Source: Anaerolineales bacterium UBA6131 (GTDB lineage Bacteria; Chloroflexota; Anaerolineae; UBA2200). From it: a stretch of DNA of 13,570 bases. The DNA is taken from NCBI GenBank assembly GCA_002435875.1, contig DIVN01000086.1, forward strand, positions 1-13,570, given 5' to 3'. This document shows, piece by piece, positions 6,848 to 13,134 of this stretch. The notes under the pieces are model-generated. The model searched no databases and was not told the origin of the DNA. It saw only the letters and a list, made by a program, of their open reading frames with translations. Made by a program: the position numbers and the translations under genes. How positions within the stretch are numbered: position 1 is the first letter of the stretch; each line of letters opens with the position of its first letter.

Positions 6848-7483
6848 TCAGCCGACGAACTCGACGTCCACCGTCTTGACGTCCCACAGTGGCGCGATCT
6901 TGTCACTTACCTCTTCCCGGATGTTGGCGGAGAACTGATGGTCAGCGGGTAAGTCGATCGTTATCTTGACCACCCCATCAGAAACTTCCACGCCCTTGAC
7001 CACCTTGGTGCGGACCAGGTCCAACCCAACCATGGGGTTCATTACGTGCTTCAGACGACGCATGACCTCGTCCACGGTAGTAGCGGTCCGTTCCTTGACG
7101 AGCCCGTGCCGCTCCTCATAATTCTCAATCGCGGCGCGCAGGCCGTCCACCGCCAATACCGAGCAGTGGGTCTTGATGGGTGGCAGTCCACCCAGGGCAT
7201 CACTGGCTTGCTGCCAGGTGATCTCCTTGGCCTCATCAAGTGTCTTGCCCTTTGCCAGTTCGGTGATGATCGAGCCCGTGGCGATATTTGAGGCGCAACC
7301 ATAGGATTCGAACTTGATATCCTTGATGCGCAGGGAAGCCTCATCAACCTTCAGATAAACCGCCACCATGTCACCGCACGCAGGGCTGCCCTCCACCGAT
7401 TTGGCGTCGGCATCTTCGATGCGCCCAACATTCTTAGGGTTGCGGAAGTGCTCCATGACTGTCTCGCTATATGGTAAAGGCAT
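6848..7483 (-). CDS. IscU/NifU-type Fe-S scaffold fused to a MIP18 (DUF59) domain
   Basis: Residues 1-128 are an IscU-type scaffold on which [2Fe-2S] or [4Fe-4S] clusters are built. All ligand positions are present: Cys36 with Asp38 (SPACGDM), Cys63 (YGCASN) and His106-Cys107 (LPPIKTHCSVL). Residues from about 136 to 211 form a MIP18/DUF59-like domain, seen in SufT, PaaD and Mrp relatives that act in Fe-S maturation. Here that domain lacks the usual Cys-Pro at the active loop (ADHQFSANIREE instead). The start is ATG 7483 with a GA-rich AGGGGGAGA upstream. A 9-bp inverted repeat lies in the gap ahead of it. tusA follows with overlapping signals. Together with hgcA and hgcB it forms the tightly coupled last third of the operon, which suggests cluster assembly for HgcB. 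Confidence 0.9.
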   Translation of the reverse strand: MPLPYSETVMEHFRNPKNVGRIEDADAKSVEGSPACGDMVAVYLKVDEASLRIKDIKFESYGCASNIATGSIITELAKGKTLDEAKEITWQQASDALGGLPPIKTHCSVLAVDGLRAAIENYEERHGLVKERTATTVDEVMRRLKHVMNPMVGLDLVRTKVVKGVEVSDGVVKITIDLPADHQFSANIREEVSDKIAPLWDVKTVDVEFVG

Positions 7484-7506
7484 TCTCTCCCCCTCTGGGA
7501 AATCTA

Positions 7507-7552
7507 GAGGCGAGGCACAAAGCCAACTACACCGCGGATCGTACCTCGCCTC
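7507..7552 (-). promoter_or_regulatory. 9-bp inverted repeat ahead of the iscU-MIP18/tusA/hgcAB genes
   Basis: GAGGCGAGG (7507-7515) and CCTCGCCTC (7544-7552) are perfect complements around a 28-base loop. They fill most of the 87-base gap between the ferritin stop and the start of the next gene. With such a loop it could be an RNA structure controlling passage into, or stability of, the hgcAB part of the transcript, or a processing site. No T-run follows, so simple termination is unlikely. Confidence 0.4.
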
Positions 7553-7570
7553 GAGCTCATATCGCGCAGA

Positions 7571-8065
7571 TTAGTCTGCGCCGCGGCCAGCCAGTTGCCG
7601 ATCCAACATGACCAGCGCCTGGCCTTTCTCACCAATCATCTTCAAAGTCTCGACGATTTGCGTGGCATTCTTCTCCTCTTCCACCTGTTCGTCGATGAAC
7701 CAGTGCAGGAGGACCTGAGCCGCATAATCCTTCTCAGCCAGCGCTACCTCATAGAGCTTGTGGATGAGGCTCGTAACTTTCTGCTCGTGCTCCAGCACGT
7801 TCTCGAACACGTCCAGCGCACCCTTCCACTGTGTCTGAGGCTGTGCGATGGCCTTGAGCTCAACCTGCCCACCACGGTCATTGACAAAGTCAAAGAACTT
7901 GAGAGCGTGCTCCTGCTCCTCGCCGAATTGCACGCGCATCCAGTGTGCCATACCCGTCAAGTTCTGTGTCTCCAAGTAGGCGCCCATGGCAAGATACAGA
8001 TAAGCCGAGAAGAGCTCATCGTTGATCTGCTGATTGACCGCATCCTGTAACTTCCTGCTGAACAT
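7571..8065 (-). CDS. ftnA: Ferritin (bacterial non-heme FtnA type)
   Basis: This 164-residue four-helix protein stores iron as a ferric core after oxidising Fe(II). The full ferroxidase set is visible: Glu17 (NDELFSAY), Glu50 and His53 (GEEQEHA), Glu94 (EHEQ), and Gln127 and Glu130 (DEQVEEEK). Numbering matches E. coli FtnA. There is no Met or His placed as a heme ligand, so FtnA is preferred over bacterioferritin. The start is ATG 8065 with GGGAGAAG upstream. It sits 62 bases after the NifS-like gene and 87 bases before the IscU-MIP18 gene, in the same orientation. The context suggests a local iron supply for Fe-S assembly. Confidence 0.95.
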   Translation of the reverse strand: MFSRKLQDAVNQQINDELFSAYLYLAMGAYLETQNLTGMAHWMRVQFGEEQEHALKFFDFVNDRGGQVELKAIAQPQTQWKGALDVFENVLEHEQKVTSLIHKLYEVALAEKDYAAQVLLHWFIDEQVEEEKNATQIVETLKMIGEKGQALVMLDRQLAGRGAD

Positions 8066-8107
8066 TCTTTACTTCTCCCTCTTCTGATGATTGACTCGTG
8101 TGCAAAG

Positions 8108-8122
8108 CACAACCGAGTTGTG
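8108..8122 (-). terminator. Small hairpin just after the NifS-like gene
   Basis: CACAAC (8108-8113) and GTTGTG (8117-8122) form a perfect 6-bp stem with a 3-base loop, beginning 5 bases past the stop codon of the NifS-like gene. The sequence after it on the minus strand is CTTTGCAC, not a T-run. It may be a weak terminator or an mRNA-stabilising hairpin between two parts of the operon. Confidence 0.35.
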
Positions 8123-8127
8123 AAACC

Positions 8128-9291
8128 CTATTCCCCTTTGCCGAGCGGGCTGATCTCGCGCAGTCTGGCAATGACATCGGTGATGGCCTGGACGAGGGCA
8201 TCCACATCCTCGTCCTTGTTGAAGCGGCCAAAGGTGAAGCGAACCGACCCGTGCGCACGCTCGTGATTGCCACCGATCGCCAGGATCACGTGGCTGGCCT
8301 CGAGTGAACGGCTGAAGCATGCAGAACCCGTGCTTACCGCAAAACCACGCATGTCCAGGTGTAGCAGAATCGACTCGCCTTCGACAAAGCGGAAAGAGAT
8401 GTTCGCATTGTGCGGCAGCCGCCAAGTCGGATGGCCATTAAGCTGCGAGTTTGGCACTTGCAGCAGGCGATCCACCAAGCGGTCTCTCATGCTCTGCAAG
8501 CGCGCAGTCTCTTCCGGGGTAACCAGCTCGACCGCCCGCGCAAAGCCAACGGCACCCGGTATGTTCTCTTCGCCGGGTCGCAAGTTGAACTCTTGAAAAC
8601 CGCCGTCCATCCACTTGCCCAGTGGAGTGCCTTGCCGAACGTAGAGACCCCCGATGCCTTTCGGACCATGAGCCAAATGCGCTGTCACGGTGACCAGGTC
8701 GACTGGCGCAATGTTTACATCCAGCGGTACCCTGGGGAAGCTATGCGTGGCATCGGTGTGAAACAGCACGCCTTTGTTTCGGCAGATATTGCCGATTTCG
8801 GCGACATCTTGAAGGGTGCCGATCTCCTGATTGGCTGACTGCACCGAAACCAGTATCGTGGCGTCTGTGATCGACTGCTCGAGCTGGTTAAGATCAATGC
8901 GGCCCAGCTCGTCCACTTCAAGGAAGGTCACCTCGAAGCCCTGCTTCTGCAGCGCCCTGGCGCTGTACAGCACAGGGAAATCCTCCACCCGCGTCGTGAC
9001 AATGTGCCGACCCTTCTTCTCGCCCAAGGCCATCGAGACGCCCTTCACGGCCAGGTTACTGGCCTCGGTACTACCTGATGTGAAGACAAGTTCTTCGGCA
9101 CTTGCTCCCATGCGCTCAGCAATCTTGGCCCGCGCACTGTCCAGAGCATCCTTGGCCTCGATACCAGGCGAATACCCGAATTGTGAGGTAGCCACCGCAT
9201 AGGTCTCGAAAAGGTAAGGACGCATGGCCTCCAGCACGCGTTCATCGAGACGTGTGGTCGCGGCATTGTCAAGGTATGTCAATTCAGTCAC
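8128..9291 (-). CDS. NifS/IscS cysteine desulfurase homologue with a degraded PLP site
   Basis: This 387-residue class V aminotransferase-fold protein is related to NifS/IscS, which take sulfur from cysteine using PLP. Fold and Cys loop are intact: start TYLDNAATTRLD, FTSGSTEASN (70-79), HTDA with Asp180, and catalytic Cys325 in STGSACFSRSLE, then NHERAHGSVRFTFGRF. The PLP-binding lysine is missing, however: the family pattern S-x-HK-xxGPKG reads TAHLAHGPKG, giving Leu206. By position, other E. coli IscS cofactor contacts are also changed: His104 to Asp, Asn155 to Gln, Gln183 to His, and the phosphate-binding Thr of RxGT to Glu241 (RPGEENIPG). There are no stops or shifts, so this is a conserved variant rather than obvious decay. 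It may be a persulfide or thiol carrier, or a scaffold partner. GTG 9291 has AGGAGG 7 bases upstream and overlaps the preceding gene by 8 bases. Confidence 0.85.
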   Translation of the reverse strand: MTELTYLDNAATTRLDERVLEAMRPYLFETYAVATSQFGYSPGIEAKDALDSARAKIAERMGASAEELVFTSGSTEASNLAVKGVSMALGEKKGRHIVTTRVEDFPVLYSARALQKQGFEVTFLEVDELGRIDLNQLEQSITDATILVSVQSANQEIGTLQDVAEIGNICRNKGVLFHTDATHSFPRVPLDVNIAPVDLVTVTAHLAHGPKGIGGLYVRQGTPLGKWMDGGFQEFNLRPGEENIPGAVGFARAVELVTPEETARLQSMRDRLVDRLLQVPNSQLNGHPTWRLPHNANISFRFVEGESILLHLDMRGFAVSTGSACFSRSLEASHVILAIGGNHERAHGSVRFTFGRFNKDEDVDALVQAITDVIARLREISPLGKGE

Positions 9292-10285
9292 GGCTCGCCT
9301 CCTGTTTTGCGACGTCCGCTTCGGTCATCGTCGACCTTGCCGTACCGTCGACAAAGGTCACATCCACTTGTTCGATGCCATTCAGCCCCTTGATCTTGCG
9401 CCTAACCTGGTCGGCAAAGTGTTCCATGTACGGACAGGATGGCTCTGGGATCCGTAAGTCCACTCTGACACGATGAGCCTCCACGGACAGCCCTGAGACA
9501 AAACCCATCTCGACCAGGCTGACCCCAACCTCAGGATCGATCACCTCACGCAATGCTGCCTGCACCTGTTGCTCCAGATCTGCCCCCTGGACCGAAGATG
9601 GCAACGAATAGAATGAGGGCTCTCGCTCGACCTCAGCCAGCTTGTGCTCGAGCATGCGGATTCGTTCCTCCAGCCTTGACTGACGCTCGAACGCTTCACC
9701 GATGGCTTTCACCACAGGGTCAGGAATTGCACCGTGCTGCAGGTCTACGCCAGTCTTCTGGGGCTCGGGCTGCCCCACAAGGCGCGCTGGCACCCCGACC
9801 ACTGTGGCCCCGGCTGGGACGGAGCGCAGCACCACGCTGCCAGCGCCGACCTTGGCGTTGGCCCCAATTTGGATGGGACCCAGCACAATGGAGCCGCTAC
9901 CGATAACCACGTTCTGACCGAGCGTGGGATGGCGCTTCACCTTCTCGAGCGAAGTTCCCCCCAGAACGACTCCCTGGTACAGCAAGACATCGTCACCCAC
10001 TTCAGCGGTCTCGCCGATGACCACGCCCATACCGTGATCGATAAACACGCGCCGGCCCACCTTTGCGCCTGGGTGAACCTCAATACCCGTAAGCCAGCGG
10101 CCAAGATGTGAGATTAGCCGCGCCAACAACCTCAGGTTATGTCGCCAGAGAAAGTTGGCCGGCCGGTGCAGCCAGATCGCGTGCATACCAGGGTAACAGC
10201 AAAGCACCTCTAGTGTGCTGCGGGCGGCCGGGTCCTTCAGGAAGACCGTTGCCACATCTTCACGAATCGTGGACAATAAGGACAA
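9284..10285 (-). CDS. cysE: Serine O-acetyltransferase fused to a MIP18 (DUF59) domain
   Basis: Residues 1-172 are a short-type serine acetyltransferase, which makes O-acetylserine, the first step of cysteine synthesis. Evidence is IREDVATVF at the start, CYPGMHAIWLHR, left-handed beta-helix hexapeptides, catalytic His84 (DHGMGVVIGETA) and His119 (KRHPTL), and the end GVPARLVG. A linker with a likely coiled coil (about 194-222) leads to a MIP18/DUF59 domain (about 236-315). That domain has DPEVGVSLVEMG and the PSCPYMEHF loop with Cys284, as in SufT/PaaD-like Fe-S proteins. The extension replaces the usual C-terminal tail ending in Ile that docks into CysK, so a standard cysteine synthase complex is not expected. 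The start is TTG 10285 (GAGGTGAG upstream, in-frame stop two codons before it). It overlaps the NifS-like gene by 8 bases. The fusion links cysteine synthesis to cluster assembly. Confidence 0.88.
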   Translation of the reverse strand: MSLLSTIREDVATVFLKDPAARSTLEVLCCYPGMHAIWLHRPANFLWRHNLRLLARLISHLGRWLTGIEVHPGAKVGRRVFIDHGMGVVIGETAEVGDDVLLYQGVVLGGTSLEKVKRHPTLGQNVVIGSGSIVLGPIQIGANAKVGAGSVVLRSVPAGATVVGVPARLVGQPEPQKTGVDLQHGAIPDPVVKAIGEAFERQSRLEERIRMLEHKLAEVEREPSFYSLPSSVQGADLEQQVQAALREVIDPEVGVSLVEMGFVSGLSVEAHRVRVDLRIPEPSCPYMEHFADQVRRKIKGLNGIEQVDVTFVDGTARSTMTEADVAKQEASRD

Positions 10286-10332
10286 GTCGACTCACCTCAT
10301 CTACAAGTGATCGGAGTGTTAATGCAGAGCGC

Positions 10333-10707
10333 TCAGCCAGCTCTCTTGCGCAGATAGTCCGCAATAGCACACTGGAGCGCACGAGGACCGACGAGCGAGT
10401 CGAGCTTGCGCTCTGGCATCTCGCCCAACGCCTCCGCCACAAGCTTCTCGTCGATGGCAACTGCCTCTTGGAGAGCCTTACCTTTGGCCAGCTCTGTCGC
10501 CGCACTGCTCGAAGCGATGGCCACCGGGCAGCCGCGGGTCAACTGTTTGACGTCCACGATGCGGTCATCTTCTACAGTGATCCAGCAGTGGGCCAGGTCT
10601 TCCGGACAGTTGGTACCTCCGTGCCCTTCTCCAAAACCATCGGCATTCTCAATCTTGCCCACGTTGCATGGGTTCTGAAAGTGACGCAGGATCTCCTCGC
10701 TGTACAC
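10333..10707 (-). CDS. NifU-like Fe-S scaffold lacking the third conserved cysteine
   Basis: This 124-residue protein resembles the NifU N-terminal/IscU family (YSEEILRHFQNPCNVGKIENADG, with TRGCPVAIASSSAATELAKG later). Numbered from the chosen start, Cys34 (NCPED) and Cys60 (RGCP) match the first two cluster ligands, with one extra residue before the first Asp. Where the family has HCS, this protein reads LDS, so the third cysteine is Asp103 and its His neighbour is Leu. Additional Cys14, Cys41 and Cys113 are present. I start at GTG 10707 because GGAGG (10719-10715) sits 7 bases upstream and the protein then begins YSEEIL, as relatives do. ATG 10734 has no ribosome binding site. It lies 40 bases after cysK and 47 before cysE-MIP18. 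It may be a divergent scaffold or carrier, distinct from the complete IscU domain further along the operon. Confidence 0.82.
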   Translation of the reverse strand: MYSEEILRHFQNPCNVGKIENADGFGEGHGGTNCPEDLAHCWITVEDDRIVDVKQLTRGCPVAIASSSAATELAKGKALQEAVAIDEKLVAEALGEMPERKLDSLVGPRALQCAIADYLRKRAG

Positions 10708-10747
10708 AGACCAACCTCCGGACTCCTGATGCATTGTTGTCGAAGCA

Positions 10748-11677
10748 CTATGCCTCGTTCCACAACGATGTGCTCAAGTATCGCTCACCGGTGTCACACG
10801 CGACAAACACCACTACCTTCCCCTTGTTTTCGGTCCGCGAGGCAACTGCAAGGGCAACATGGGCATTGGCGCCACCCGAAATGCCGGTGAAGATTCCCTC
10901 CTCCCTGGCTAGACGCCGCGCCATCGCGAAGGCTGCCTCGTCGCTCACCTGGATCACCTCGTCTACCAAGTCAACACGCAGCACCTCTGGGACAAAGCCC
11001 GCACCGATGCCCTGAATGCGATGGGGTCCCGGCTTGCCGCCAGACAAGACAGGCGAGGCGGCAGGCTCGACAGCGATCATTTGGAGGCTCGGCTTGCGAG
11101 GCTTGAGGGCTTCAGCTATGCCCGTGATTGTTCCACCAGTGCCCACCGCGGCCACAATAATATCGACCTGGCCATCGGTGTCACGCCAGATCTCCTCGGC
11201 GGTAGTCAACCGATGCGCCTCGGGATTTGCTGGATTCTCAAACTGCTGAAGCAGCACATACCGATGATCCGCAGCAGCAAGTTCCTTTGCCCGATTCACT
11301 GCGCCCGTCATGCCTTCGGCACCGGGGGTGAGTACCAGCTCGGCCCCGAATGCTTTCAAGAGCGTTCTGCGCTCCTGGCTCATCGTCTCTGGCATCGTAA
11401 GGATCAGGCGATAGCCCTTGGCAGCACAGACAAAAGCCAACCCTATGCCCGTGTTACCGCTTGTTGGCTCCACCAGAATGGAGTCGCTGCTTAGAATGCC
11501 GCTCTCTTCCGCACGCCGAATCATATTCACCGCGATGCGGTCCTTGACGCTTGAGAGGGGGTTAAAGAACTCGCACTTGGCCAGCACCCGAGCACCTAGA
11601 CCGGCGGACACGCGATTGAGCCTCACAAGCGGGGTGTGGCCCACGGTTTGTGTGATATCGTCATAGATGTGGGTCAT
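10748..11677 (-). CDS. cysK: Cysteine synthase (O-acetylserine sulfhydrylase)
   Basis: This 309-residue fold-type II PLP enzyme condenses O-acetylserine with sulfide to give cysteine. Visible motifs are the PLP lysine Lys45 in PLSSVKDR, the substrate loop TSGNTGIGL, the phosphate loop VGTGGTITG, and SGGA near the end, followed by GERYLSTSLW. Length is normal. ATG 11677 directly follows the TGA of the ferredoxin gene with no gap, and AGGAAGG lies upstream, so the two are translationally coupled. It pairs functionally with the CysE domain encoded two genes downstream. All catalytic elements are intact, unlike in the NifS homologue. A cystathionine beta-synthase-like activity is possible in this family, but the short length without extra domains favours CysK. 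Confidence 0.95.
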   Translation of the reverse strand: MTHIYDDITQTVGHTPLVRLNRVSAGLGARVLAKCEFFNPLSSVKDRIAVNMIRRAEESGILSSDSILVEPTSGNTGIGLAFVCAAKGYRLILTMPETMSQERRTLLKAFGAELVLTPGAEGMTGAVNRAKELAAADHRYVLLQQFENPANPEAHRLTTAEEIWRDTDGQVDIIVAAVGTGGTITGIAEALKPRKPSLQMIAVEPAASPVLSGGKPGPHRIQGIGAGFVPEVLRVDLVDEVIQVSDEAAFAMARRLAREEGIFTGISGGANAHVALAVASRTENKGKVVVFVACDTGERYLSTSLWNEA

Positions 11678-11971
11678 TCATTCCTTCCTACGCTCTGCGC
11701 GGGGCGCCTCGTCATTGCACAGGCACCGACGTATGTTGCCATCCGAGCTCATCACGATCTCAAAGACGCAGTTGATGGCGCCCGTTGGGCACACTTCTTC
11801 GCATAAGCAATCGCAAGGGCACGGCACGGCCGGGAGGGTAGCTTGCTCATGTACGGGGCGCACGACCGGTCCATCGTCTTCCATGACCAAAGTGCCACAC
11901 TGGCATGCTTCGACACAAAGACCACAACGCGTGCATAGCTTCTTATCAATCTCCAGGCTTGGTTCGCACAC
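11678..11971 (-). CDS. Cysteine-rich ferredoxin, first gene of the sulfur/Fe-S/hgcAB operon
   Basis: This 97-residue protein has 14 cysteines. The first cluster motif is canonical (Cys13/16/19/23 in CTRCGLCVEAC). The second region reads CPCDCLCEEVCP (Cys51/53/55/57/61): the final CxxxCP fits a [4Fe-4S] site, but the preceding cysteines alternate every second residue, so cluster type is uncertain. Further Cys68 and Cys83/85 follow. GTG 11971 is preferred: GGAGGAGG (11985-11978) is 6 bases upstream, and a promoter with palindromic operator lies just before it. The open frame continues upstream to TTG 12133 (151 residues) and the extra residues look fairly protein-like, so a longer form cannot be excluded; it would bury the palindrome in coding sequence. 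It may supply electrons to the pathway or act as a thiol-rich metal-binding protein. Confidence 0.8.
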   Translation of the reverse strand: MCEPSLEIDKKLCTRCGLCVEACQCGTLVMEDDGPVVRPVHEQATLPAVPCPCDCLCEEVCPTGAINCVFEIVMSSDGNIRRCLCNDEAPRAERRKE

Positions 11972-11988
11972 AGCGCCCCTCCTCCAAC

Positions 11989-12003
11989 ATACTTTGTAAG
12001 TAT
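11989..12003. promoter_or_regulatory. Perfect palindrome (operator) at the operon promoter
   Basis: ATACTT-TGT-AAGTAT is a perfect 6+3+6 palindrome. It overlaps the proposed -10 box (TATACT on the minus strand) and the expected transcription start, and lies 17 bases before the GTG of the ferredoxin gene. That placement is typical of a repressor operator. A near-copy lies before the divergent nitroreductase. No regulator gene is in the window, so the protein family is unknown. Confidence 0.6.
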
Positions 12004-12027
12004 AGTCCGCTGGGTCTCGCCTGTCTG
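11999..12027 (-). promoter_or_regulatory. Putative sigma-70-type promoter of the cysK-hgcB operon
   Basis: On the minus strand CAGACA (12027-12022, 4 of 6 to TTGACA) and TATACT (12004-11999, 5 of 6 to TATAAT) are separated by exactly 17 bases. The transcript would start near 11992, giving a leader of about 20 bases that contains the GGAGGAGG ribosome binding site. It falls inside the upstream-extended frame of the ferredoxin, so promoter and long-protein readings compete. Confidence 0.5.
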
Positions 12028-12588
12028 TGACAAAAGTCCCCAACAACCCGACATCGCCCAACCATCTTTGAATGTGGGTCGCTATCTGAACCACGGATGA
12101 GGCGGCACCGCAACTCCGAGGCGAGAGATCCAAGGCCCCGAACTACTTCTTGCCCGGGTCGGCGGCTGCGCTCTACTGATGGCGTTCATGGAGGCTCTCG
12201 GTCTTGGTTCTGGCGGGTGCATAGTGGCACGGGCAGCATGACACCAAGCTGGATTAGAGTGATTGGCGGGTAAGAAGCGCCGCTACGCCATCACCAAACG
12301 AGTTGAACTGATGATACTGGGCCCATGCGCCTTGCGTCTTCTTATGCGTTGAGTAATATGGGAGGCGAAAGAGACCCCGATAGTGCCGATGCTCTGCCCA
12401 GTCGAGTAGTCATGAATCACGGCCTAGCGCGGCGAGGCGAGGCCGGATACCAGGGATCGGCAGCAAATTCTGTCGCTTGGTAAGGCCTGTATGTCCCGGC
12501 TGGACTTGACCTCGGCACAGACGACTTGGTCATGCGTACGCACCAGGCAACCATACTTGGGCTGCATGGCGCTTCTCGACCGTGTCAT
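12028..12588. other. Long gap between the divergent ferredoxin and nitroreductase genes
   Basis: No gene I can support lies here, unless the ferredoxin starts upstream at 12133. There is no tRNA-like cloverleaf, no repeat array and no transposon end visible. A 29-codon basic open frame (12263-12352, plus) has no ribosome binding site. The half-site ATACTT recurs alone at 12553-12558. No convincing plus-strand promoter for the nitroreductase was found. The gap may carry divergent promoters, regulator sites, or a decayed gene. Confidence 0.5.
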
Positions 12589-12603
12589 ACACTTGACAAG
12601 TAT
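12589..12603. promoter_or_regulatory. Near-copy of the operator palindrome upstream of the nitroreductase
   Basis: ACACTT-GAC-AAGTAT matches the 11989-12003 palindrome in 11 of 12 half-site positions, and its core ACTTG-A-CAAGT is itself a perfect palindrome. It ends 22 bases before the nitroreductase ATG and 8 bases before that gene's AGGAGG, almost the same placement as the site before the ferredoxin gene. Confidence 0.5.
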
Positions 12604-12625
12604 CGGCAACCAGGAGGGCAAAGCG

Positions 12626-13120
12626 ATGGTTGATTGGATTAGGGCTCGACGCAGTATCCGTTCGTATACATCCGATCCCGTGCCTGACGACAAGATCACC
12701 TTGCTGTTGGAGGCAGCGATGGCAGCACCATCGGCCTCTAACCGTCAACCATGGGAGTTTGTTGTGGTGCGCGATGCCTCTCTGCGGTCCTCGCTGGGCA
12801 GCGTGCACCCCTGGGCGAGCATGGCTGCCAGCGCACCGCTTGTCATCGTTGTCTGCGGTCGGCCCGAGACGTCGCGGCACTGGGTGGAGGACTGTTCCGC
12901 TGCAACCGAGAACCTGCTCCTGGCAGCTACGTCTCTGGGGCTCGGAGCGCTGTGGGTGGCCATCTACCCCGATGACGAACGTCAGGCGGCCACGCGCAGG
13001 CTGCTGAACATACCTGATGATGTGCAGGTGCTGTGCATGGTACCCATAGGCTTGCCAAAAGAGAGCAGGCCGCCACATACCAAGTACGACCTTGCCAAAG
13101 TGCATTACGATACGTTCTAG
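12626..13120 (+). CDS. Small FMN-dependent nitroreductase family protein
   Basis: This 164-residue member of the nitroreductase family uses FMN to reduce quinones, nitro compounds or similar acceptors with NAD(P)H. Recognisable parts are the N-terminal FMN-phosphate motif ARRSIRSY, APSASNRQPWEFVVV with the family Asn-x-Gln-Pro-Trp, a central Ala-rich helix (ATENLLLAATSLGLGALWV), and the C-terminal signature YDLAKVHYDTF. The start is ATG 12626 with AGGAGG (12612-12617) at 8 bases; an upstream in-frame ATG at 12491 has no ribosome binding site and would add non-family sequence. It is transcribed divergently from the ferredoxin/cysK operon and shares an operator-like palindrome with it. The DUF362 gene follows 14 bases after its stop. 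The natural substrate cannot be told from sequence. Confidence 0.9.
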   Translation: MVDWIRARRSIRSYTSDPVPDDKITLLLEAAMAAPSASNRQPWEFVVVRDASLRSSLGSVHPWASMAASAPLVIVVCGRPETSRHWVEDCSAATENLLLAATSLGLGALWVAIYPDDERQAATRRLLNIPDDVQVLCMVPIGLPKESRPPHTKYDLAKVHYDTF

Positions 13121-13134
13121 CTGGAGCAGGACCA

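Noticed and set aside
10708..10734. ATG 10734 as start of the NifU-like gene
   Set aside because: No ribosome binding site precedes it, whereas GTG 10707 has GGAGG at 7 bases and gives the usual YSEEIL beginning.
12263..12352. 29-codon basic frame in the large gap
   Set aside because: It has a TTG start without a ribosome binding site, is too short, and has no recognisable family. It may be a remnant but cannot be supported.
12491..12625. Upstream extension of the nitroreductase
   Set aside because: The ATG at 12491 lacks a ribosome binding site, the added sequence is unlike the family, and the operator palindrome would fall inside it.
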